Source: Streptacidiphilus albus JL83 (GTDB lineage: Bacteria; Actinomycetota; Actinomycetes; Streptomycetales; Streptomycetaceae). From it: a DNA stretch of 64,000 bases. Numbering within the stretch: position 1 is the stretch's first letter; each line of letters begins with the position of its first letter. The stretch lies in assembly GCF_000744705.1 (NCBI RefSeq), contig NZ_JQML01000001.1, positions 2,604,001 to 2,668,000 on the forward strand. The letters run 5' to 3'. Below, in pieces: positions 16,019 through 23,767 of the stretch. Made by a program: the position numbers and the translations under genes. The notes under the pieces were generated by a model. That model was not told the origin of the DNA, searched no databases, and was given only the letters and a program-made list of their open reading frames with translations.

Positions 16019-17571
16019 TGACCCGCACGACCACCCCCGGCACCGCCCGGGGCCTGCTCACCGGCGACCGCTACCGGGACGAGCTCGACGACGGCCGCGA
16101 GCTCTACCTCGACGGCCGGCGGATCACCGACCCGGCCGACCACCCGGCGTTCAAGCCGGCCGTCGACGAACTCGCCCGGCTGCTCGACTTCCAGCACGAC
16201 CCCGAGCACCGTTCGCTGCTCACCTGGAAGGACCCGGAGTCCGGCCACCGCCTCGCCCGGGGCTACCAGCCGCCGCGCACCCTGGAGGAGTTGCGGACCC
16301 AGCGGCGCAGCGCCGAGTTCTGGCACGCGGAGGCGCTGGGCCAGCACGGGCGCTCCCCGGCCTTCATGGCCTCGATCGCGGTCGGCGTCTACGACTTCCG
16401 GCACCGGCTGGAAGCCGCGCACCCCGGCTTCGGCGCCAACGCCGAGGCCTGGTACCGGCACTGCGCCGAGAACGACCTGGTGCTCTCGCACGCCCTCGGC
16501 GACCCGCAGATCGACCGCTCCGCCAACCCGCTGGACGATCCCGACCTGGCGCTGCGGGTGCTGTCCGAGAACGAGCAGGGCATCGTGGTGCGCGGGGCCA
16601 AGCAGCTGACCACGCTGGCCCCGCTGGCGCACGAGGTGCTGGTCTACCTGTCGGCCTCGTTCGCCGAACGGCAGGGCGAGCAGTTCGTGGTCTGGTTCGC
16701 GCTGCCGCTGAACACCCCCGGGCTGGTGACGCTCTGCCGGGAGCCGCTGGGCAGCGCGCCCTGGGGCCACTCCCACCCGATCGGCGCCCGCTACGACGAG
16801 CAGGACGCCATGCTCTTCTTCGACGACGTGCTGGTGCCCTGGGACCGGGTGTTCCTGCTGCGCGACAGCTCCCTGGCCCGGACCGGCCTGGGCCGGATCA
16901 ACGCCTGGAGCGCCTACATCGGCCACGTCCGCTACCGCGAGCGGCTGCGCACCCTGCTGGCGACGGCGACGCTGGTGGCCGAGAGCATCGGGGTGGACGG
17001 GTTCCGCAACATCCAGGAGGACCTGGGCCGGCTGGCCGGCTACGCCGAGCTCACCGAGTACTTCCTGGACGCCGCCGAGGCCCGGGCCACGGTCACCGAC
17101 AGCGGGCTGCTGGCCCCCGGGGACACCTCGGCCGCCCGGGTCTGGTCGGCCGAGGTGGCGGGCAGTGCGGTGTCGGTGCTGCGCTCCATCGGCGCCTCCG
17201 GCCTGTTGATGCAGCCCACCGCCAACGACCTGGCCAACCCCCGGCTCCGGCCGCACCTGGACCGCTACATGCGCGGGCGGGGGATCGGGGCCGAGGAGAA
17301 GTCCCGGCTCTTCCGGCTCGCCTGGGAGCTCACCGGGGACGGCTTCGGCCAGCGCCAGGACCTGTACGAGTACGTCCACCGGGGCGACCTGGCCCGCAAC
17401 CGGATCAACCTGTTCAAGCGCTACGACCAGAGCGGCGCCCGCGAGCGGGTGCGGCAGCTGGTCACCGCGCCCGCAGCACCCGAACCCGCGGCGCCCGCGT
17501 CCGCGGCACCCGCACCTGCACCCGCACCCGCACCTGCACCCGCACCCGTCGCCACGGAGGTCCAGCAGTGA
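16018..17571 (+). CDS. 4-hydroxyphenylacetate 3-monooxygenase-type (HpaB family) flavin-dependent hydroxylase
   Basis: FADH2-dependent aromatic ortho-hydroxylase family, 517 residues. Typical features: RTGLLTGDRYR-like start, YLDGRRITDPADHPAF, LTWKDPESGHRLARGYQPPR, GIVVRGAKQLTTLAP, FFDDVLVPWDRVFL and the C-terminal YMRGRGIGAEEKSRLFRLAW, followed by DGFGQRQDLYEYVHRGD. In biosynthetic pathways relatives hydroxylate tyrosine-derived or carrier-bound phenols, so the substrate here is probably phenolic or another aromatic. The last ~35 residues are an Ala-Pro repeat tail. The gene overlaps both neighbours by 1-4 bases. Confidence 0.9.
   Translation: MTRTTTPGTARGLLTGDRYRDELDDGRELYLDGRRITDPADHPAFKPAVDELARLLDFQHDPEHRSLLTWKDPESGHRLARGYQPPRTLEELRTQRRSAEFWHAEALGQHGRSPAFMASIAVGVYDFRHRLEAAHPGFGANAEAWYRHCAENDLVLSHALGDPQIDRSANPLDDPDLALRVLSENEQGIVVRGAKQLTTLAPLAHEVLVYLSASFAERQGEQFVVWFALPLNTPGLVTLCREPLGSAPWGHSHPIGARYDEQDAMLFFDDVLVPWDRVFLLRDSSLARTGLGRINAWSAYIGHVRYRERLRTLLATATLVAESIGVDGFRNIQEDLGRLAGYAELTEYFLDAAEARATVTDSGLLAPGDTSAARVWSAEVAGSAVSVLRSIGASGLLMQPTANDLANPRLRPHLDRYMRGRGIGAEEKSRLFRLAWELTGDGFGQRQDLYEYVHRGDLARNRINLFKRYDQSGARERVRQLVTAPAAPEPAAPASAAPAPAPAPAPAPAPVATEVQQ
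17508..17550 (+). repeat. CACCYG hexanucleotide repeat encoding an Ala-Pro tail
   Basis: Tandem CACCCG/CACCTG units near the 3' end of the HpaB-type gene encode alternating Pro-Ala. Such tracts vary in length between strains and probably form a flexible tail. Confidence 0.7.
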
Positions 17572-18413
17572 GCACGTCCGCCGTCGAGATACAGGCCAGC
17601 ACCCTGGCCGGCTACGCCGAGGCCAGCCGGCTCCGCCAGGTGCAGGACCGGGACTGGGTGCTCGACCAGGTCACCGGGGCGCCCGAGGTCCTGGTCGACC
17701 TGGGCAGCGGGATCGGCCAGCTGCTGGAGAGCGCGCTGGACCGGCTGCCCTCGCTGCGGCTGGCCGTCGGCCTGGAGCGCTCCGAGCACCGGATCGCCGA
17801 GGCCGGGGAGCGGCTGCGGCGGCACGGCGACCGGGTCGCCCTGCACCGGGCCGACCTCACCTCGCCCCCGCCGCTGGAGCTCGGCGCGGACGTGGTGACC
17901 ATGACCTCGGTCCTGCACTGGCTCCACCCGGTGGAGGACCGGATCGCGGACTGGGTCGCCGACCGGCTGAACCCGGACGGCCGGTTCCTGCTGACGACCT
18001 ATCACCCGGCCGCCGACGAGCACGGGCTCGGCGGCGAGGACGACATCGTCCGCGACGCGCTGACCGCTCTGGGCGTCGAACGGGACGCCGTGCCAGGGCT
18101 GTTCGCCCAGCGGCGGATCGTCCCGATCGCCACCCGCACCCGGAGCACCGACGGCCTCGACGAGCTGCTCGGCCGCCGGCTGCGGACCGCCGCCGTGCTG
18201 GAGCGGGAGGCGGTGGTCACCGTCGGCAGCGCGGCCCAGTACGAGCACTTCCATGCCGCCACCTTCGGGGACTACTACAGTCGACTGGTCGAACCCGCGC
18301 TGGGCGCCGCGTTCTTCCGCGCGGTGGGCGAGGCCGCCTGGCGTCGGCAGCAGGAGCTCGGCCGGGTGAGCAGCATGCCCGTCCGCTTGTGGACGCTCGC
18401 CCCGCTGGGGTGA
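17568..18413 (+). CDS. SAM-dependent methyltransferase (class I)
   Basis: 281 residues, last gene of the operon. Motif I is VLVDLGSGIGQLLE; the acidic residue ending strand 2 lies in VGLERSEHRIAEAGERL; VVTMTSVLHWLHPVEDRIAD is motif II and LNPDGRFLLTTYHP is motif III. The GTG start overlaps the oxygenase TGA (GTGA). A perfect terminator hairpin follows 6 bases after the stop. In this context it probably O- or N-methylates the hydroxylated product. The acceptor atom cannot be read from sequence. Confidence 0.88.
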   Translation: MSTSAVEIQASTLAGYAEASRLRQVQDRDWVLDQVTGAPEVLVDLGSGIGQLLESALDRLPSLRLAVGLERSEHRIAEAGERLRRHGDRVALHRADLTSPPPLELGADVVTMTSVLHWLHPVEDRIADWVADRLNPDGRFLLTTYHPAADEHGLGGEDDIVRDALTALGVERDAVPGLFAQRRIVPIATRTRSTDGLDELLGRRLRTAAVLEREAVVTVGSAAQYEHFHAATFGDYYSRLVEPALGAAFFRAVGEAAWRRQQELGRVSSMPVRLWTLAPLG

Positions 18414-18418
18414 GCGTC

Positions 18419-18453
18419 GGCCCGGGACCGCTCCCCCACCCCGGTCCCGGGCC
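18419..18453 (+). terminator. terminator of the biosynthetic operon
   Basis: Perfect 12-bp stem (18419-18430 with 18442-18453), 11-base loop, just after the methyltransferase stop and before the ribosome binding site of the next gene. Confidence 0.75.
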
Positions 18454-18493
18454 TTCCCCGTCGCCGTCACGCCGTACCCAGGAGGCGAGCACC

Positions 18494-19372
18494 ATGCCAG
18501 GTCCCCTTGTCAGTCAGGAGTTGGGGTCCTTTCTCCGGGCCCACCGGGAGCGGCTGCAGCCGTCCGACGTCGGGCTGAGCGCGACCGAGCGCCGACGCAC
18601 CCCCGGGCTGCGCCGGGAGGAGGTGGCCTCGCTCTCCGGCGTCGGACTGGCCTGGTACACCTGGCTGGAGCAGGGCCGGGTGACCGCCTCCCGGCAGGTG
18701 CTGGAGGCGGTCGCGCGGGCGCTGCGGCTGGACCCGGCCGGGCTCCGCCACGCCATGCGGCTGGCCGGGCACCACGAGCCGGTCGGCCTGGCCGACGAGG
18801 CCTGCGCCGACGAGCTGGCCGCCTCGGTGCAGCCGGTGCTCGACGCCTGGCCGGCCACCCCGGCCGTACTGGTGGACCGGCACTTCGACCTGCTCGGCTG
18901 GAACGCCCCCTGGAGCGCGCTCTGGGGGGCGCCGGACGTGCTGCCCGCGGACCGCCGCAACCTGCTCTGGATCATGGCGGCGGACCGGCGGCTGCGCCGG
19001 GTGCTGCCGGACTGGCAGCCGCTGGCCATGAACGTCTTCCAGTACTTCCGGGCCCAGGCCGGGCTCTCCCGCGCCGACACCCGGACCGAGGAGGTCTACC
19101 GCCGGCTGGACGAGGACGCCCCTGAGCTCAGCCACTGGTGGGGCTGCCACTCGGTGGCGGAGCTGACCGCCCGCCGGGTCACCGTCGACCCGGTGGGCGG
19201 CCCGGGCCCGATCCGGCTGACGCTCTCCTCGTTCCGCCCAGTCGACGACCCCTCGGCGCTGGTCCTGCTGTTCACCCCGCTCGCCGAGGAGGACCGGCGC
19301 CGACTGGCCGACCTCACCCAGCACCCGCTGCGCGCGGTCGGACCGTGCGACGCCGACCGGCAGGCCGGCTGA
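18494..19372 (+). CDS. HTH transcriptional regulator, XRE/MmyB-like
   Basis: About 292 residues. HTH signature RRRTPGLRREEVASLSGVGL and AWYTWLEQGRVTASRQVLE, followed by the MmyB-like domain with the conserved WNAPWSALWG, RRNLLWIMAADRRLRRVLPDW and HPVGPGPIRLTLSSF-like strands. The ATG follows GGAGGCGAGC. It lies immediately downstream of the biosynthetic operon and tail to tail with an MFS exporter gene, so it may control export or the pathway. It is one of three paralogs in the window (others near 2.1 and 41.3 kb), all beside MFS genes. Confidence 0.88.
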   Translation: MPGPLVSQELGSFLRAHRERLQPSDVGLSATERRRTPGLRREEVASLSGVGLAWYTWLEQGRVTASRQVLEAVARALRLDPAGLRHAMRLAGHHEPVGLADEACADELAASVQPVLDAWPATPAVLVDRHFDLLGWNAPWSALWGAPDVLPADRRNLLWIMAADRRLRRVLPDWQPLAMNVFQYFRAQAGLSRADTRTEEVYRRLDEDAPELSHWWGCHSVAELTARRVTVDPVGGPGPIRLTLSSFRPVDDPSALVLLFTPLAEEDRRRLADLTQHPLRAVGPCDADRQAG

Positions 19373-19397
19373 CCCGGCCGGGCCGGCGCCCGCCCAG

Positions 19398-19445
19398 CTC
19401 GGCACCGGCTCAGCCGGCTCGGCACCGGCTCAGCTCGGCACCGGC
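19398..19445. repeat. three copies of CTCGGCACCGGC
   Basis: Copies at 19398-19409, 19418-19429 and 19434-19445, with CTCA/CAG spacers, lie around the 3' end of the MFS gene in the convergent gap. They may form part of a terminator-like structure; no clear stem was seen. Confidence 0.6.
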
Positions 19446-20725
19446 CCGGCCGCCTCGGCGCGCCGCAGGCCGCGACCGGTCAGCAGGGAGCCGGCCGCGG
19501 CGAGGAGGCCGAAGGCCAGGCCGATCGTCAGCACCCCGGTCGAGACGTCGGTGAAGGAGCCCACCACCCAGGCCCCGAGGCCGGTTCCGGCGTACATGGT
19601 GGAGGTCAGCCAGGCGTTGGAGGTGGCCCGCAGCTCGGGCGCGACGCTGCCGGTGAGCAGCTGCTGGTCGATCACGAAGCCGCCGCTGGCCAGGAACCAG
19701 ACCGCCACCCCGACCAGGGCGAGGACCAGCCACGGGCTCTCCGCGGTCAGCGCGATGCCGGCCGCCAGCAGCACGCCCCAGCGCAGCGGCAGCCCCGGCC
19801 GCTCCCGGCCGGCCGCCCGCGCCCGGTCGCCCAGCCGTCCGCCGGCCATCGAGCCGACCACGCTGCCCGCCCCGACCAGGATGCCGACCAGGCCGAGCTC
19901 GGTCACCGTCAGCCGGAACCGCTGGGCCAGCAGCACCCCGAGGAAGGTGTACGCCCCCAGGTTGGCGGTGTGGAAGACCAGGTTGACCAGCAGCGCCCGG
20001 CGCAGCGCGGGATCGGCCCAGCCGGCCACGATCGCGCGCACCGCCCCGGTCCGCGCGGGCCGCGACCCCGGGTCCGTGCCCGGCTCCGTCCCCGGCTCCG
20101 GGGCGGCGGCCGGGGGCCGCGCCGCCACCTGGCGGAACAGCAGCGGCAGGGTGGCGGCGGTGCCGATCGCCAGCGCCAGGAAGGCCGAGCGCCAGCCGGC
20201 CAGCCCGGCCAGGAAACCCCCGAGCGGTACGCCGATCACCTGGCCGCAGGAGAACAGCGCCATACCGAATCCGAGCGCCCGGCCGCGCACCCGGTCCGGC
20301 ACGGTCTCCGCGATATGGGCCCAGATGGCCGGTCCGGCGGCCGCGGCGGCCAGACCGGCCACGGCCCGCGCGGCCACCAGCAGCAGCAGCCCGGAGGCGA
20401 GCGCCGCCGCCGCGTTGGACAGCACGAACAGCGCGGCCCCGGCGAGCAGCGTCCGACGGCGGCCGAACCGGTCGCTGAGCAGCCCCAGGAAGGGCGCGCT
20501 GAAGGCGTAGACCAGGACGTACGCGGTGACGCTGGTGGCGGCGGCGGCCTTGCTGACATGGATGCTGGCGGCGATCGTCGGCAGCAGCGGCGACACCAGG
20601 AAGGTCTCCGTCCCGAAGAGGAAGAGCAGGACGAAGACCCCCGCGTAGCGGAGCCGGTCGTAGCTGTCGGCCTCGGCGGCGACCGGTTCGACCGGTGCCT
20701 CGGAGATGCTGCTCAAGCGAATCAC
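19430..20725 (-). CDS. MFS transporter, DHA1-like (12-TMS) exporter
   Basis: About 431 residues from the GTG chosen here. Motif A is LGLLSDRFGRRRTLLAGAAL, motif C is GQVIGVPLGGFLAGLAGWR, and about 12 hydrophobic helices are visible. A Pro/Glu/Thr-rich cytoplasmic loop (PAAAPEPGTEPGTDPGS) divides the halves. Start choice is weak: the GTG at 20725 has AGAGG too close, a TTG at 20716 is better spaced, and the frame is open to 20836. It sits beside the biosynthetic operon and may export its product. A 19-bp palindrome lies upstream at 20842-20860. Confidence 0.85.
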   Translation of the reverse strand: MIRLSSISEAPVEPVAAEADSYDRLRYAGVFVLLFLFGTETFLVSPLLPTIAASIHVSKAAAATSVTAYVLVYAFSAPFLGLLSDRFGRRRTLLAGAALFVLSNAAAALASGLLLLVAARAVAGLAAAAAGPAIWAHIAETVPDRVRGRALGFGMALFSCGQVIGVPLGGFLAGLAGWRSAFLALAIGTAATLPLLFRQVAARPPAAAPEPGTEPGTDPGSRPARTGAVRAIVAGWADPALRRALLVNLVFHTANLGAYTFLGVLLAQRFRLTVTELGLVGILVGAGSVVGSMAGGRLGDRARAAGRERPGLPLRWGVLLAAGIALTAESPWLVLALVGVAVWFLASGGFVIDQQLLTGSVAPELRATSNAWLTSTMYAGTGLGAWVVGSFTDVSTGVLTIGLAFGLLAAAGSLLTGRGLRRAEAAGPVPS

Positions 20726-20841
20726 AACCTCTGGAGCGCGGCGGGGGCCGGCCCCGCAGGGCACGGCGCCGGCGGGATCGGACCCGCCCGGTGCCGCCAT
20801 CCTGGGCCGGTCCCGGCCGGCCAACCAGGCAGGCATTCATC

Positions 20842-20860
20842 CTGTGACCGCTAGTCACAG
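20842..20860. promoter_or_regulatory. 19-bp inverted repeat, putative operator upstream of the MFS gene
   Basis: CTGTGACcgctaGTCACAG: two perfect 7-bp arms around a 5-base centre. It is located in the intergenic region where the minus-strand MFS promoter should be. Dimeric repressors commonly use such sites; the regulator is unknown. Confidence 0.55.
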
Positions 20861-20894
20861 CCCCGGCGGTGGCCACCCCTGGGCCGCGCCCGCG

Positions 20895-21266
20895 CTAGCC
20901 GCGTTCGGCGGCGCTGCGTTCGACGCAGAACTCGTTGCCCTCGATGTCAGCGAGGACCGCCCAGCCGGTGCCGTCGGGTCGCCGCTGGTCGTCCACCAGC
21001 ACCGCGCCGAGCGCCAGCAGCCGGACGACCTCCTCGTCCCGGCTCCGGTCCTCCGGCTGGAGGTCGAGGTGGAGCCGGTTCTTCACCGCCTTGGCCTCGG
21101 GCACCGCGATGAAGAGCAGCGACGCGCCGGGCGCGTCGACCAGGGCCTCGGGGTCGCCGGGCTCGTCCTCCTCGCCCAGCGGGACCTCCAGGACCTGGGC
21201 CCAGAAGCTGCCGAGGGTGTAGGGGTCGGCGCAGTCGATCGTCACATGCCGTACGCGGGTAGCCAT
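20895..21266 (-). CDS. VOC-family (glyoxalase/dioxygenase-like) protein
   Basis: 123 residues: TRVRHVTIDCADPYTLGSFW, QVLEVPLGEED, KNRLHLDLQPEDRSRDEEV and WAVLADIEGNEFCVERS match the two beta-alpha-beta-beta-beta halves of the vicinal oxygen chelate fold. H8 and the HLDLQ His are candidate metal ligands. Members of this small actinobacterial subgroup have no firmly assigned substrate. The ATG at 21266 starts MATRVRHV; no other start in the frame gives a better N-terminus. Confidence 0.85.
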   Translation of the reverse strand: MATRVRHVTIDCADPYTLGSFWAQVLEVPLGEEDEPGDPEALVDAPGASLLFIAVPEAKAVKNRLHLDLQPEDRSRDEEVVRLLALGAVLVDDQRRPDGTGWAVLADIEGNEFCVERSAAERG

Positions 21267-21413
21267 GACCGTCACTATGGCGCAGGCCCGCACCGCTGCG
21301 CAGGGTGATGGGCTTGCCCAAACCCGACAAAAGGCACACGCTGGAGGAAATCCGTGGTCGCCTCGGATTGGACCGAGACGACGGGAAGCACTCCGCAGGG
21401 ATGGGAGTCCTCC

Positions 21414-21653
21414 ATGTTCCTCCTCGCCGCAAACATTTCGAGCACCGGAGCGACCGTGATCGGCGCCGTGGTCGGCCTGGTCATCGTCGCGGCCCTGATC
21501 GGCGCGTTCGTCCTCGGGTCGCGCCGGAAGGAGAAGGAGCCGGTTCCCGACCTCGACCCGATGAACCCGGTGCGCGACTCCTGGGCCACTCCCAGGTTCA
21601 CCCCCGGACACGAGCACCACGGCGACCCGCTGTCGCCGGTGCACCACACCTGA
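21414..21653 (+). CDS. small single-pass membrane protein (DUF6479-like)
   Basis: 79 residues. A short N-terminus leads into one transmembrane helix (GATVIGAVVGLVIVAALIGA, about residues 12-31) with the stop-transfer SRRKEKEP, then a polar cytoplasmic tail ending HEHHGDPLSPVHHT. Small streptomycete membrane proteins of this form are annotated DUF6479; my assignment is from general resemblance. ATG follows GGGAGTCCTCC. Function unknown. A strong terminator follows directly. Confidence 0.75.
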   Translation: MFLLAANISSTGATVIGAVVGLVIVAALIGAFVLGSRRKEKEPVPDLDPMNPVRDSWATPRFTPGHEHHGDPLSPVHHT

Positions 21654-21664
21654 CACTGCCCGGC

Positions 21665-21704
21665 CCGAGGGCCCGGTCCCCCGGCCGGGGGACCGGGCCC
21701 TCGG
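21665..21704 (+). terminator. terminator after the small membrane protein gene
   Basis: Perfect 18-bp stem (21665-21682 with 21687-21704) and GGCC loop, 12 bases after the stop codon. Confidence 0.85.
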
Positions 21705-21760
21705 CGCGCGCCGGCGAAATCCGCTGGTCCGCTGTCAGTGACGGCTGCCAGGATCGGCCC

Positions 21761-22369
21761 ATGACCGAGATCCCGAACCCACGTCCGCACCCGGCCCGGA
21801 CCCGCAGCCGGGAGGAGCTGGCGGCGCTGACCGCCGCCGGGGCCACCCCGAAGTGGCTGATGTTCTGGGGCCACCAGCCGCAGCGGGACGGCAGCATCGG
21901 CCCGGGCTCGCTCAGCCAGTGGTGGCCCTCGCCGTTCACCGTGGACGGGGTCGGCTACCCGACCGCCGAGCACTGGATGATGGCCGGCAAGGCCCGGCTG
22001 TTCGGCGACGAGGCCGCGGTGGAGCCGATACTCGCCGCCCGGACGCCCGCCCAGGCCAAGAACCTGGGCCGGCTGGTACGCGGCTTCGACGAGGCCGGCT
22101 GGGACGCCGCCCGCTCCGAGCTGGTGGTGCGCGGCAACGTGGCCAAGTTCGGCCAGGACCCGGCCCTGCGGGCCTACCTGCTGGGCACCGGCAACCGGGT
22201 GCTGGTCGAGGCCAGCCCGCGCGACCGGGTCTGGGGCATCGGCCTGGGCGCGGCCGACGAGCGCGCCACCGACCCGGCCCGGTGGCGCGGCCGCAACCTG
22301 CTGGGCTTCGCCCTGATGGAGGCCCGCGCCCGGCTGGCCGCAGCGGCGGCGGGAACGGACGTCAGGTGA
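21761..22369 (+). CDS. NADAR-family protein (YbiA-like N-glycosidase)
   Basis: 202 residues. The family signatures PKWLMFWGHQPQRDGSIGPG, SQWWPSPFTVDGVGYPTAEH, WMMAGKARLFGD and DRVWGIGLGAADERATDP are clear. Known relatives act as N-glycosidases: YbiA on riboflavin-pathway intermediates, and other NADAR proteins in removing ADP-ribose from guanine in nucleic acids. Which activity applies here is not evident. No DarT-like partner gene is adjacent. The gene ends in an 8-bp overlap with the convergent DUF4097 gene. Confidence 0.9.
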   Translation: MTEIPNPRPHPARTRSREELAALTAAGATPKWLMFWGHQPQRDGSIGPGSLSQWWPSPFTVDGVGYPTAEHWMMAGKARLFGDEAAVEPILAARTPAQAKNLGRLVRGFDEAGWDAARSELVVRGNVAKFGQDPALRAYLLGTGNRVLVEASPRDRVWGIGLGAADERATDPARWRGRNLLGFALMEARARLAAAAAGTDVR

Positions 22370-23126
22370 TGTCGACCGGGCCCGAGGTGCTGTCGGCCCT
22401 GACGGAGCCGGGCGCCGAGGGGTCGGCCAGCCCGTTCTGGACGTCGCGCGGGCCGGAGGTGGAGCCGCCGCTGACCCGGTAGTGGCTGCCCGGCGGCAGG
22501 TCCAGCTCGATCGGGCCCGAGGTGGTCTTCGCCCGCACCCGCAGCGGCGCCCCGGCGAAGCCCAGGTCGATCGGGCCCGAGCTGCTCTCCGCGTCGACGT
22601 CGGTGCTCAGCAGCCGGTTGCCGTTGATCGGGCCCGAGGTGGTCAGCACCTGCACCCGGCCGCTGACCCCGTCGAGTTCGATGTCGCCGGAGTCGGACTG
22701 GAGGTTGAGCGGTCCGGTCAGCTGCCGGGCGGTGAGCTGCCCGGAGTCCGAGTTCGCGGTCACCGAGGCCGTCGGCGGCACCTCGATCCGCAGCTGGACC
22801 CCGCAGCCGAAGGAGGAGATCGGGCCGTAGTCGTTGCACTGGACGACGATCCGCATGCTGCCGGGGGCGTGGTCGATCTCCACCGTGGGCCGGGTGGTGG
22901 TCCAGGTCAGCTGCTGGTCCACGGTGACCTGGCCGACCGGTCCCTGGTCGATCTCGATCTCGGCGGAGGTCGCGTCGACGGTCAGTGCGGTCAGCTGCTG
23001 CCGGTAGACGGCGGTGTGGTCGTACTGCTGCTGCACCACGCCGCGCAGCCACAGCAGGCTGCTGGCCAGCGCCACCACCAGGCCGGTGGTCAGCGCCAGC
23101 GCCTGCCAGCCCCGCCGCCGGTTCAC
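22362..23126 (-). CDS. DUF4097-family membrane-anchored beta-helix protein
   Basis: 254 residues: a cytoplasmic NRRRGW start, one N-terminal membrane helix (about residues 9-28), then an extracytoplasmic domain of repeated turns such as SDSGQLTARQLTG, SDSGDIELDGVSG, TTSGPINGN, SSSGPIDLGFAG and TTSGPIELDLPP, typical of DUF4097 right-handed beta-helices. The GTG start overlaps the response-regulator stop (GTGA), so it is co-transcribed with the two-component system and may be part of its envelope-stress output or sensing. This is inferred from context. Confidence 0.88.
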   Translation of the reverse strand: MNRRRGWQALALTTGLVVALASSLLWLRGVVQQQYDHTAVYRQQLTALTVDATSAEIEIDQGPVGQVTVDQQLTWTTTRPTVEIDHAPGSMRIVVQCNDYGPISSFGCGVQLRIEVPPTASVTANSDSGQLTARQLTGPLNLQSDSGDIELDGVSGRVQVLTTSGPINGNRLLSTDVDAESSSGPIDLGFAGAPLRVRAKTTSGPIELDLPPGSHYRVSGGSTSGPRDVQNGLADPSAPGSVRADSTSGPVDIT

Positions 23127-23767
23127 GTGTTGTCCAGGAAGCGCAGCACGGCCATCACCCGACGGTGCTCGCCCTCGGTCGGGGAGAGCCGGAGCTTGGT
23201 GAAGATGCTGTTGATGTGCTTCGCCACCGCGCTCTCGCTGACCACCAGCGCCTGGGCTATCGCCACATTGGACAGCCCCTCGGCCATCCGCCCCAGCACC
23301 TCGCGCTCACGCGGGGTGAGCGAGTCCAGCGGGCCGCTCTGCCGCCGCAGCAGCAGCTGGGAGACCACCTCCGGGTCCAGCGCGGTGCCGCCGCCGGCGA
23401 CCCGCTCCAGGGCGTCGAGGAAGTCGTCGACATTGGCGACCCGCTCCTTGAGCAGGTAGCCCACGCCCCGGGTGTTGCCGGACAGCAGGTCGACCGCGTA
23501 GCGCTCCTCGACGTACTGGGAGAGCAGCAGCACCGCCGTGTCCGGCCACTGACGGCGGATCATCAGGGCGGCGCGGACGCCCTCGTCGGTGAAGCTGGGC
23601 GGCATCCGGACGTCCGTCACCACCACGTCCGGCCGCAGCCCGGCGACGACCGTCAGCAGCTCCTCGGCCTCGCCGACCGCGGCCACGACCTCGTAGCCGA
23701 CCGCCTCCAGGACCTTGACCAGTCCGACCCGCAGCAGGACCGAGTCCTCGGCGATCACAGCTCGCAT
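23123..23767 (-). CDS. two-component response regulator, NarL/LuxR family
   Basis: 214 residues. The receiver domain has the acidic pair in AEDSVLLRVGL, phospho-acceptor Asp52 in VVVTDVRMPPSF, and Lys in GYLLKERV. The C-terminal LuxR HTH is LTPREREVLGRMAEGLSNVA to VAKHINSIFTKLRL. All phosphorylation residues are intact, in contrast to the regulator at 11.9 kb. The kinase gene overlaps it by 13 bases upstream and the DUF4097 gene overlaps downstream. Confidence 0.94.
   Translation of the reverse strand: MRAVIAEDSVLLRVGLVKVLEAVGYEVVAAVGEAEELLTVVAGLRPDVVVTDVRMPPSFTDEGVRAALMIRRQWPDTAVLLLSQYVEERYAVDLLSGNTRGVGYLLKERVANVDDFLDALERVAGGGTALDPEVVSQLLLRRQSGPLDSLTPREREVLGRMAEGLSNVAIAQALVVSESAVAKHINSIFTKLRLSPTEGEHRRVMAVLRFLDNT

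Noticed and set aside
12877-18413. Hydrazine/diazo-type (fosfazinomycin- or kinamycin-like) cluster
   Set aside because: The AsnB plus oxygenase combination suggested it, but the marker genes for N-N bond formation are not present.
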